From assembly GCA_039984715.1 (NCBI GenBank), contig JBDWUA010000017.1:1-23613 (forward strand): a stretch of DNA of 23,613 nt, in the 5' to 3' direction. The notes beneath the pieces are model-generated. The model saw nothing but the letters and a program-made list of their open reading frames with translations. It was not told the DNA's origin and ran no database searches. This DNA is from JABSSA01 sp039984715 (GTDB lineage: Bacteria > Pseudomonadota > Alphaproteobacteria > Rhodobacterales > Rhodobacteraceae). Positions 1 through 8,100 of the stretch are shown one piece after another (the first letter of the stretch is position 1; each line of letters begins with the position of its first letter). The position numbers and the translations under genes were made by a program.

Positions 1-150
1 TTCAGGAGCGCCATCAATCTGGTCATACGCCTGAAAATCGCCGAAATACTTCGTAATCGCTGCCGTCAACGTCGTCTTGCCGTGGTCAACGTGACCAATC
101 GTGCCAATGTTTACGTGCGGCTTATTACGCTCAAACTTTTCTTTTGCCAT
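1..150 (-). CDS. tuf: Elongation factor Tu, copy 1 (N-terminal 50 residues; runs off the window)
   Basis: EF-Tu delivers aminoacyl-tRNA to the ribosomal A site as a GTP complex in the cytoplasm. Only the first 50 codons are inside the window. They show the standard MAKEKFERNKPHVNIGTIG opening and the P-loop GHVDHGKT at residues 19-26. The ATG at 148-150 is preceded by a GGAGG ribosome site that overlaps the stop codon of the upstream lipoprotein gene, with 9 nt between the two genes, so this copy is the last visible member of the str operon (rpsL-rpsG-fusA-lipoprotein-tuf). A second tuf copy ends at the other edge of the window in the same orientation. The identification is certain; the length cannot be judged here. 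Confidence 0.98.
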   Translation of the reverse strand, partial: MAKEKFERNKPHVNIGTIGHVDHGKTTLTAAITKYFGDFQAYDQIDGAPE

Positions 151-159
151 GATGGCCTC

Positions 160-681
160 CTATTTCTCCGCCCCGAAGAGCCGTCGTTTGATATCGGACG
201 CGAAGGACGCGACCGTGTTTTTGTAATCGTTCTCTGGATTCTTGGTTGCCAACGCTGCAATCACACCGCCCGGAACATAAGTCCCGTCCGCCAAGCCAAC
301 CACTTCCGTCGCCGGAAGAATAAATTCGCCTGACTCCGTATTCGTGATTTGTACAACACCCGCAATCCGGCTTGGCCCGCCAAAAGCAAACGCCGCGCCG
401 GGGGATACCAACTGCACCGACGAGATTGACACAGCAACGTCAGCCGTACCTTCGCCAGATGGTGCAAGTTGTTTACGCAATTCTGCAATGACGTCCGCCT
501 GAAGTTGATCAGCCGTAACGTTGAATTCACGACCTGTTACGCCTTCGAACCCAGAAACATCCACAGAAACTGACCGAATGCGCACACCCTCAGCTGCCTC
601 AGGCGACAACAAAGGCGCCTGAGAACAGGCTGCCAAGAAAGTCCCGGCAGCCAAAGTAAGGAATGTGCGACGGTTAAACAT
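160..681 (-). CDS. Putative Tat-exported lipoprotein of unknown function within the str operon
   Basis: This 173-residue protein starts with a twin-arginine-like signal (NRRTFLT, residues 3-9), a short hydrophobic stretch and a lipobox LAAC with the acylated cysteine at residue 19. It is therefore predicted to be exported, probably by Tat, and anchored by lipid in the periplasm. No aspartate follows the cysteine (CSQA), which by the usual rule favours the outer membrane. The mature part has alternating beta-like stretches and a hydrophobic, Gly/Ala-rich middle; I recognise no enzymatic motif and no named family. Its ATG (679-681) abuts the fusA stop codon (TAAATG), and its stop is 9 nt from the tuf start, so it is co-transcribed and probably translationally coupled with EF-G and EF-Tu. 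An envelope lipoprotein at this position is unexpected. The gene is well supported; its function is unknown. Confidence 0.9.
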   Translation of the reverse strand: MFNRRTFLTLAAGTFLAACSQAPLLSPEAAEGVRIRSVSVDVSGFEGVTGREFNVTADQLQADVIAELRKQLAPSGEGTADVAVSISSVQLVSPGAAFAFGGPSRIAGVVQITNTESGEFILPATEVVGLADGTYVPGGVIAALATKNPENDYKNTVASFASDIKRRLFGAEK

Positions 682-2799
682 TTACGCGTACTTAGCCTGA
701 ATTTCGTCCGAGATGTTCTGAGGAACCGGATCGTAATGGTCAAACTGCATCGTAAAGTTTGCACGGCCAGATGACATCGAACGCAACGTGTTGATGTAAC
801 CAAACATGTTCGCAAGCGGAACAAAGGCATCAATCGCAATCGCGTTGCCGCGTGCATCCTGCCCCTGAACTTGCCCGCGTCGTGATGTCAAATCACCGAT
901 GATACCACCGGTGTATTCATCCGGTGTCACAACTTCGACCTTCATGATCGGCTCAAGCAATTTCGCACCAGCTTTACGCATTCCTTCACGCATACACATC
1001 CGTGCAGCGATTTCGAATGCCAGAACCGAGCTATCCACGTCGTGGTATTTGCCGTCGATCAGCGCCACTTTGAAGTCGATCACAGGGAAGCCAGCCAATG
1101 GACCACTGTCCATAACCGAATTGATCCCTTTTTCGACGCCTGGAATGTATTCCTTTGGCACCGAACCGCCAACAACGCGCGACTCGAACGAATAACCTTC
1201 GCCCGGCTCTGTCGGAGAAATGATCATCTTCACTTCGCCAAACTGACCTGAACCACCCGACTGTTTCTTGTGGGTGTAGGTATGTTCAACTTCGTGGCCG
1301 ATGGTTTCACGGTACGCCACCTGAGGTGCACCAATGTTGGCTTCGACTTTGAACTCACGCTTCAAACGATCAATCAGAATGTCGAGGTGAAGCTCGCCCA
1401 TGCCTTTCATGATTGTCTGGCCCGATTCCATGTCAGTTTCGACGCGGAAAGACGGATCTTCAGCGGCAAGACGTTGCAGACCCTGAGACATTTTCTCTTG
1501 GTCAACTTTTGTCTTTGGCTCAACGGCGATTTCGATCACTGGATCCGGGAACGTCATCGTTTCCAGAACCACTTGCTCTTTATCGTCAGACAACGTGTCA
1601 CCAGTTGTTGTGTCTTTCAGACCCGCCAACGCGATGATGTCGCCTGCAAAAGCTTCTGTGATCTCGTCCTGTTTGTTGGAATGCATCATAACCATACGGC
1701 CAATGCGTTCCTTACGACCCTTGGTCGTGTTCATCAGCGTGTCACCTTTGGCAAGCGTGCCAGAGTAGATACGTGTGAACGTCAACGTGCCCATGTATGG
1801 GTCGTTCATGATTTTGAACGCAAGGCCCGAGAACGCCATGTCATCATCCGCACGACGCGCGATGTCACGTGTTTCCGTTTCGTCACCTGGCTTAAAGCCC
1901 ATGTAATCGACAACATCCAGCGGGCTGGGCAAGTAGTCGATGACAGCATTCAACAGAGGCTGGACGCCTTTGTTTTTGAACGCCGAGCCACCAAGAACGG
2001 GCACGAACTTCATTTCCAAAGTGCCTTTGCGAAGCAACGCGCGCAATGTTGGAACGTCAGGCTCGTTGCCTTCTAGGTATTCCATCATCGCGTCGTCGTC
2101 CATTTCGACGGCGGCTTCGATCATCTTACCACGCCATTCATTCGCCATGTCCTGAAGTTCAGGGCGAATGTCGCGTTTTTCCCAAGTCGCACCAAGGTCT
2201 TCCCCGATATAGACCCATTCTTGCATGGTCACGAGGTCAACAAGGCCTTCCAGCTCAGTTTCCGCACCAATTGGCACGCCCACTGGAACAGCGGTTGCAC
2301 CGGTACGGTCTTCGATCTGGTGAACGCAATTGAAGAAGTCAGCGCCGATCTTGTCCATCTTGTTGACGAAGACGATGCGTGGAACATGATAACGGTCGGC
2401 CTGACGCCAAACCGTTTCTGTCTGAGGCTCAACACCAGCGTTTCCGTCAAGCACGCAAACCGCACCATCAAGAACAGCCAAAGACCGCTCAACTTCAATT
2501 GTGAAGTCAACGTGTCCAGGTGTGTCGATGATGTTCAAGCGGTGCTTTTCAGTGTCGGCGGTTTCGCCGTCTTCTGTGCGTTCCCAGAACGTTGTTGTCG
2601 CAGCGGACGTGATCGTGATGCCACGCTCCTGTTCCTGCTCCATCCAGTCCATTGTTGCGGCGCCATCGTGCACCTCGCCAATGTTGTGGGATTTACCTGT
2701 ATAATACAGGATCCGCTCTGAGCAGGTTGTTTTGCCTGCATCGATATGCGCCATAATTCCGAAGTTCCGGTAGCGATCGAGAGGATATTCGCGTGCCAT
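682..2799 (-). CDS. fusA: Elongation factor G
   Basis: EF-G is the ribosomal translocase GTPase; it moves tRNAs and mRNA after peptide-bond formation and helps recycle ribosomes. The 705 residues match the normal bacterial length. The GTPase motifs are intact: AHIDAGKTT at 17-25 (P-loop), RGITI at 59-63 (switch I), DTPGH at 92-96 and NKMD at 146-149. The C-terminal part carries the domain IV and V signatures, such as the GMGELHLDI segment and the YTGGIIGDL region. The ATG follows a GAGG ribosome site about 8 nt upstream. It lies 35 nt after rpsG and touches the following lipoprotein gene, as part of the str operon. Nothing in the GTPase domain looks abnormal. Confidence 0.99.
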   Translation of the reverse strand: MAREYPLDRYRNFGIMAHIDAGKTTCSERILYYTGKSHNIGEVHDGAATMDWMEQEQERGITITSAATTTFWERTEDGETADTEKHRLNIIDTPGHVDFTIEVERSLAVLDGAVCVLDGNAGVEPQTETVWRQADRYHVPRIVFVNKMDKIGADFFNCVHQIEDRTGATAVPVGVPIGAETELEGLVDLVTMQEWVYIGEDLGATWEKRDIRPELQDMANEWRGKMIEAAVEMDDDAMMEYLEGNEPDVPTLRALLRKGTLEMKFVPVLGGSAFKNKGVQPLLNAVIDYLPSPLDVVDYMGFKPGDETETRDIARRADDDMAFSGLAFKIMNDPYMGTLTFTRIYSGTLAKGDTLMNTTKGRKERIGRMVMMHSNKQDEITEAFAGDIIALAGLKDTTTGDTLSDDKEQVVLETMTFPDPVIEIAVEPKTKVDQEKMSQGLQRLAAEDPSFRVETDMESGQTIMKGMGELHLDILIDRLKREFKVEANIGAPQVAYRETIGHEVEHTYTHKKQSGGSGQFGEVKMIISPTEPGEGYSFESRVVGGSVPKEYIPGVEKGINSVMDSGPLAGFPVIDFKVALIDGKYHDVDSSVLAFEIAARMCMREGMRKAGAKLLEPIMKVEVVTPDEYTGGIIGDLTSRRGQVQGQDARGNAIAIDAFVPLANMFGYINTLRSMSSGRANFTMQFDHYDPVPQNISDEIQAKYA

Positions 2800-2834
2800 T
2801 TTGATCAGCCTCTAAGGGAGAAAGCGAAAGAAAT

Positions 2835-3305
2835 TTACCAGCGGTAATGTGAAAAGGCTTTGTTTGCGTCAGCCATCTTGTGCGTATCTTCACGCTTTTT
2901 GACGGCCGAACCGCGCGACTGGACTGCGTCCATAAGCTCGGCTGCAAGGCGCTCTTCCATTGTGTTTTCGTTGCGCGAACGCGAAGCGGTGATCAACCAA
3001 CGGATGGCCAATGCTTCGCGGCGTTCGGGACGAACTTCCACTGGAACCTGATACGTTGCACCACCAACACGGCGCGAACGAACTTCGAGTGCCGGTTTGA
3101 TGTTGTCGAGCGCTTCGTGGAACACTTCGACAGGTGCGCGCTTGATCTTGGTTTCGACCCGATCCAGAGCACCGTAAACGATACGCTCTGCAACAGATTT
3201 TTTACCATCAAGCATTAGGTTGTTCATGAACTTAGTCAGAACCTTGTCGCCATATTTGGCGTCGGGCAAGACTTCGCGTTTTTCAGCAGCGTGACGACGG
3301 GACAT
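2835..3305 (-). CDS. rpsG: Small-subunit ribosomal protein S7
   Basis: S7 is a primary 16S rRNA-binding protein that nucleates the head of the 30S subunit and lies near the decoding centre and E site. The 156-residue product has the usual bacterial length and signature, MSRRHAAEKREVLPDAKYGD at the N-terminus and ALAIRWL in the middle. The ATG at 3303-3305 has a strong AAGGAG site 7 nt upstream. The gene follows rpsL after 12 nt and precedes fusA by 35 nt, the conserved str-operon order. In E. coli S7 represses translation of this operon by binding the rpsL-rpsG junction; here that junction is only 12 nt, so if S7 feedback exists it must use another site. Confidence 0.99.
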   Translation of the reverse strand: MSRRHAAEKREVLPDAKYGDKVLTKFMNNLMLDGKKSVAERIVYGALDRVETKIKRAPVEVFHEALDNIKPALEVRSRRVGGATYQVPVEVRPERREALAIRWLITASRSRNENTMEERLAAELMDAVQSRGSAVKKREDTHKMADANKAFSHYRW

Positions 3306-3317
3306 ATGTGTCTCTCC

Positions 3318-3689
3318 TTACTTCGGACGCTTCGCGCCGTATTTCGAACGGCGTTGCTTCCGGTCCTTGACGCCTTGTGTATCGAGTACACCGCGCAGGA
3401 TGTGATAGCGCACGCCGGGAAGGTCTTTTACACGACCGCCACGGATCAGAACCACAGAGTGCTCCTGAAGGTTGTGGCTTTCACCTGGGATGTAGCTGAT
3501 CACCTCGAAACCATTTGTAAGGCGCACTTTGGCAACCTTACGCATCGCCGAGTTCGGCTTTTTAGGCGTCGTTGTATAGACACGAGTACAGACACCGCGT
3601 TTCTGCGGGCACTGCTCCAAGTGCATGGACTTCGAACGTTTTACTTTTGGCTGCCGGGGTTTCCGGATCAGCTGTTGGATCGTTGGCAT
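3318..3689 (-). CDS. rpsL: Small-subunit ribosomal protein S12
   Basis: S12 sits at the decoding centre and governs translational accuracy. The product is 123 residues from MPTIQQLIRKPRQ, the universal start; a 9-codon in-frame extension upstream to 3716 is rejected because no S12 begins that way. The streptomycin-related segments are wild type: TTTPKKPNSA with lysines at residues 43 and 44, and RVKDLPGVRY with lysine 88 and proline 91 (E. coli numbering 42, 43, 87, 90), so no classical ribosomal streptomycin-resistance change is visible. It is the first gene of the str operon, behind a roughly 220-nt leader and a strong promoter at 3915-3943. Confidence 0.99.
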   Translation of the reverse strand: MPTIQQLIRKPRQPKVKRSKSMHLEQCPQKRGVCTRVYTTTPKKPNSAMRKVAKVRLTNGFEVISYIPGESHNLQEHSVVLIRGGRVKDLPGVRYHILRGVLDTQGVKDRKQRRSKYGAKRPK

Positions 3690-3908
3690 TGGGCGTTTTT
3701 CCCCGCTTCTCAACACATGTGTTTGCGGGTCGCCCCGCGGCTATCTAATTGCGCGCTACTGTGCGTCCACAACAGCGCAAAAACCGCATTCGCCCAGATT
3801 ATTCGGACGACGCGGCGGGTTCCCAGAGGATCGGAGTGCTGAACACCCGGATCGTGACCACTTCAGTTTTGAATTCGGCTTGCAAGGGTCGTCCCCTCGC
3901 TCCGAGAT
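3690..3908 (-). other. str operon 5' leader (untranslated)
   Basis: About 220 nt lie between the predicted transcription start and the rpsL ATG, with no convincing reading frame on the minus strand. Near the rpsL end is a perfect 12-bp palindrome, AACACATGTGTT at 3712-3723, flanked by CCCGC and GCGGG arms, so the RNA can fold into a larger hairpin just before the rpsL ribosome site. A long leader on a ribosomal-protein operon could be a site of feedback control, but no known leader motif is recognised here. Confidence 0.5.
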
Positions 3909-3914
3909 GTGCGG

Positions 3915-3943
3915 CGTATAGGGGGAGTCGCAGCCCCTGTCAA
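3915..3943 (-). promoter_or_regulatory. Promoter of the str operon
   Basis: On the minus strand a perfect -35 box TTGACA (3938-3943) is followed after exactly 17 nt by TATACG (3915-3920), matching the housekeeping sigma consensus at 10 of 12 positions. The start of transcription would be near 3908. It is the best promoter match I found in the window and points toward rpsL. Confidence 0.75.
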
Positions 3944-4152
3944 CAGCCCCTCACGCCCGGACCAACTGTTGCACTTCCGACTGTGTCATGCCTTTGGGTC
4001 CTTGACGAAATTCATTGATCGCCAGCGTTTTTTCACAGCTTGATTTAACGAACCCCGTATTCAGCGAAGGCCTGTGCATTTCGGGGCTGATTCAGCGTTC
4101 TGATTTAGTCGTTCTGCTCTATCAAACTGCCCCTATTGGTCGGCCAGATGTG
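3944..4152. other. Intergenic region between the EamA gene and the str promoter
   Basis: About 210 nt separate the stop codon of the transporter gene from the str promoter. I see no gene and no intrinsic terminator for the transporter. The stretch contains an 11-bp palindrome GCTGATTCAGC (4086-4096) and a tandem pair of related 13-14-nt units beginning CTGATT (4087-4099 and 4100-4113), with a weaker related copy near 4039-4050. Confidence 0.4.
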
Positions 4153-5016
4153 TCACCGCGCAGCGTTTCGTTCTCTGTACAGGGTGAATAATCCTGTGGC
4201 CACGATGATGCCTGCCCCGATCAACGTTATGCCATCAGGCCAATCGTCGAAAATCAGCCACCCCAGCGCCAATGCAAATATCAACGACGTGTAGCGAAAC
4301 GGCGCAATAAATGAAATATCGCCTTGGCGCATGACCTGAACACTGAAAAAATATCCACCCAGAATAAAGATCGATGACCCTACGATCAGGGACCATAAAT
4401 TTGGCGTCAGTACAGCCCACCCTTGCGGCACCGAAGCGATCCCGGCAAAGAGTGTCACGGAAATCGCCGCGATAAGCGTGACCGTCAATGAGGGGACATC
4501 CGGGCTTAGCTGTCTCGTGACCAAGTCTCGGCATGTGACACACAGTACCGCCAGCAGAGCGTAAATGGACCATATGCTAAATCCATCTGGTCCGGGGCGC
4601 ACAATCAATAACATCCCGCAAAACCCGATCAAGATAGCGGTCATGCGTCGCCATCCAAGGCCCTCGCCCAGAAACAGAGCCGCGCCCAGGCTAACGGCCA
4701 ATGGCAGGACCTGAAGGATGGCAATCGCATTGGCCAGCGGCATCTGAAACAACGCAGACAGAAAGAAATACGCCGCCCCGATTTCGGACAAACAGCGCAT
4801 CCCAATCAATCGCCAATCCCGCCCTGACATTCGGAAATGAATTGTCCGCAGGACATTTCCAAGCCCAAGGATCAACATCGTCGTCAACACACCGCGCAAG
4901 AAAAGCAGTTGCCAAAGCGGCACCGCGCCATCGGTCATTTTGATGAACGTGTCATTGAAGGTGAACGAGGCCATAGACGCCATCATCAACAATGCACCGA
5001 ATACGTTATTCGACAT
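4153..5016 (-). CDS. EamA/DMT-family transporter
   Basis: This is a 287-residue hydrophobic inner-membrane protein with about ten predicted membrane spans in two EamA-like halves, the usual drug/metabolite transporter architecture and size. The substrate cannot be told from sequence; relatives export amino acids, nucleosides or small metabolites. I chose the ATG at 5014-5016, with GGGA 6 nt upstream, over the in-frame TTG at 5026-5028, whose ribosome site would be too close. It lies alone between the rpoC terminator and the str promoter, so it has no obvious functional link to the neighbouring ribosomal genes. A 14-bp palindrome about 50 nt upstream of the start could be an operator. Family assignment is confident; substrate unknown. 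Confidence 0.9.
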   Translation of the reverse strand: MSNNVFGALLMMASMASFTFNDTFIKMTDGAVPLWQLLFLRGVLTTMLILGLGNVLRTIHFRMSGRDWRLIGMRCLSEIGAAYFFLSALFQMPLANAIAILQVLPLAVSLGAALFLGEGLGWRRMTAILIGFCGMLLIVRPGPDGFSIWSIYALLAVLCVTCRDLVTRQLSPDVPSLTVTLIAAISVTLFAGIASVPQGWAVLTPNLWSLIVGSSIFILGGYFFSVQVMRQGDISFIAPFRYTSLIFALALGWLIFDDWPDGITLIGAGIIVATGLFTLYRERNAAR

Positions 5017-5064
5017 AGACAGTCCCAATAGCCCTTAGCGATCTTTACCTGTCGATGAAGGCAA

Positions 5065-5078
5065 CGAAAGCCCTTTCG
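5065..5078. repeat. Inverted repeat CGAAAG-CC-CTTTCG upstream of the EamA gene
   Basis: Two perfect 6-bp arms flank CC (5065-5070 and 5073-5078). The element lies between the rpoC terminator and the transporter start, about 50 nt upstream of the ATG. It is a reasonable place for a repressor site, but no regulator gene is adjacent and the motif is short. Confidence 0.35.
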
Positions 5079-5088
5079 CAATCCCCAA

Positions 5089-5118
5089 CAAAAAACCCCC
5101 GCACAAGGCGGGGGTTTT
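5089..5118 (-). terminator. Intrinsic terminator of the rpoB-rpoC unit
   Basis: A 7-bp GC-only stem (CCCCCGC 5096-5102 with GCGGGGG 5108-5114), a 5-nt loop and flanking A/T pairs are followed on the minus strand by a run of T residues. It begins 24 nt after the rpoC stop codon. Confidence 0.9.
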
Positions 5119-5141
5119 CAATCCGTTCAGAACGTCGGGTT

Positions 5142-8100
5142 TTAATCCCGGCTTTCCTCACTTGTGTCGATTACCGTGTCAAAGGCACCGCCCCCAACAA
5201 AGTCGTCACCCGGAGTAGGCGCAGCCAGCGCTGCCGCTGCTTGTGCTTCTTCCTGACGGGCTTCGATAACAACGTTGTCGCGTTCCGTTGCGATACGGCG
5301 AACACGCTGTGTCGCGCCCCCTGTACCCGCTGGGATTAGACGACCCACGATTACGTTCTCTTTCAGGCCGACAAGTTTGTCTTTCTTGCCTTGGACCGAA
5401 GCTTCGGTAAGGACGCGTGTCGTTTCTTGGAACGAAGCCGCAGAGATAAACGAACGTGTTTGCAAAGACGCTTTCGTGATCCCCAAAAGGATTGGTTCGC
5501 CGGATGCAGGGCGTCCACCTTTCGCAATTGCTTTTTCGTTGGCTTGATCCAGCTCTTGTTTTTCAACGTGCTCGCCTTTGAGCAACGTCGTCTCACCCGA
5601 GTCTAGGATCTCCCACTTCTGCAACATTTGACGCACGATGACTTCGATGTGCTTGTCGTTGATTTTAACGCCTTGCAGACGATAAACATCTTGGACTTCG
5701 TCGATCATATAGTCTGCCAACGCTTCGACACCCATGATGGATAGAATGTCATGCGGCGCTGGGTTGCCGTCCATGATGTAGTCGCCCTTTTGGACAAAAT
5801 CGCCTTCGACCACGGGGATGTGTTTCCCCTTAGGCACCATGTATTCGACCTTTTCCATGCTTTCATCAGCAGGTTCGATCGCGATACGGCGCTTGTTTTT
5901 GTAGTCTTTGCCAAAGCGCACATAACCATCGATTTCCGCGATGATCGCGTGATCTTTTGGACGACGCGCTTCAAAGAGTTCGGCAACACGTGGCAGACCA
6001 CCGGTAATGTCTTTTGTTTTTGCACCTTCACGAGGAATACGTGCAACAACATCACCCGCATCAACCTGCGACCCTTCTTCAACCGACAAAATGGCGTCAA
6101 CTGACATCGGATACGTGATTGGGTTTCCGGCTTCGTTGCGCACAGGCTCTTCGCCATCAACCAAGATGATTTCTGGCTTAAGCTCGTTCCCTTTCGGAGC
6201 AGCGCGCCAGTCAATCACGATCTTCTGTGTCATGCCTGTCGCGTCATCGGTTTCGTCACGAACTGCAATACCGCTGACCAGATCGACGAATTTCGCCTGA
6301 CCTTTCTTTTCAGCGATGATCGGCAATGTGTACGGATCCCATTCAAAGAGCTTGTCGCCCAGTCCAATCATCTGACCATCTTTGACGAACAGCTTGGAAC
6401 CGTAACCCAGCTTGTGGCTGGCGCGTTCTCCGCCTTCATCGTCTTGGATGATCAACTTCATGTTCCGGCCAATGACCAACACTTCGCCAACCGCATTGGT
6501 AATTGTATTCGAATTCTCAAATACGATCTTACCTTCCTGGCTGGATTCTAGGAACGATTGCTGGCCACCTTGTGCAACGCCACCAATGTGGAATGTCCGC
6601 ATCGTCAGCTGAGTACCCGGTTCACCAATCGACTGCGCCGCGATGATACCGACCGCTTCGCCCGAGTTGACCATTGTACCGCGCGCAAGATCACGACCGT
6701 AACACATGGCGCAAACGCCTTCTTCGGCCTCACAGGTCAGTGGGCTTCGAATACGCATGGACAAAACGCCAGCTTCTTCGATTGCGTCCGCCATGCGTTC
6801 GTCAATCAACGTGCCAGCTGCGGCCACAACTTCGTCCGTGCCCGGACGCATAACATCGTCTGCGGTCACACGACCAAGGATACGTTCGCCAAGCGATGCA
6901 ACCACTTCACCATCGTTCACTGCTGCTTCTGCTGTGATCGCGGTTTCTGTGCCGCAATCCACCATCCGCACGATGCAATCCTGCGCAACATCCACCAAAC
7001 GACGGGTCAAGTAACCCGAGTTCGCTGTTTTCAAAGCCGTATCTGACAGACCCTTCCGCGCACCGTGTGTCGAGTTAAAGTACTCAAGAACGGTCAGACC
7101 TTCTTTAAAGTTCGAGATGATCGGCGTTTCGATGATGTCGCCGTTTGGCTTGGCCATCAGGCCGCGCATACCGCCCAGCTGTTTCATCTGCGTGACCGAA
7201 CCACGCGCACCAGAGTGCGCCATCATGTAAACACTGTTTGGCTCGCGCTCGGACCCATCTTCTTCACGTTGCGTGGTCGAAATCGACCCCATCATCGCTT
7301 CGGTGACTTTGTCGTTACACTTCGACCAAGCATCCACAACTTTGTTGTACTTTTCACCCTGAGTGATCAGGCCGTCCATGTACTGTTGTTCAAAGTCTTT
7401 CACCTGACCGCGTGTTTCGTCGACGATTGTCCACTTGTCATCAGGGATCAACATATCGTCCTTACCGAACGAAATGCCCGCCTTGAACGCTTCTCTGAAG
7501 CCCATGGTCATGATCTGATCACAGAAGATCACTGACTCTTTCTGGCCGCAGTAACGGTAGACAGTATCGATGACGTTCTGGACGTCTTTCTTCCGCAGCA
7601 AACGGTTTACCAGCTCGAACGGCGCTTTGGCATTGGTTGGCAACAAGGCGCCCAACTTGACGCGACCGGGTGTGGTCTCAAAGCGCATCATGACTTCTTC
7701 GCCATGCTCGTTGATCTGTGGCACACGTGCTGTGATCTTTGTGTGCAGGTTCACTTCACCTGCATCCAAAGCATGTTGAACTTCTTCAACAGACGCGAAC
7801 TTCATGCCCTCGCCCTTCATTCCTTCACGCTCAAGCGTGACGTAATAAAGGCCCAAGATCATATCCTGCGACGGAACGATGATTGGTGCACCGTTTGCTG
7901 GCGACAGAACGTTGTTCGTCGACATCATCAAGACGCGCGCTTCCAACTGTGCCTCAAGGCTCAGCGGAACGTGCACGGCCATTTGGTCACCGTCAAAGTC
8001 AGCGTTAAAAGCTGAACAGACCAGTGGGTGCAGCTGAATCGCCTTACCTTCGATCAGAACAGGTTCAAACGCCTGAATCCCCAAACGGTGCAATGTAGGT

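Noticed and set aside
1270..2076. 268-codon plus-strand open frame opposite fusA
   Set aside because: It is a shadow of the strongly codon-biased fusA gene on the other strand, with no family resemblance.
3318..3689. Streptomycin- or rifampicin-resistance alleles in rpsL or rpoB
   Set aside because: The residues usually altered are the sensitive-type ones in both proteins.
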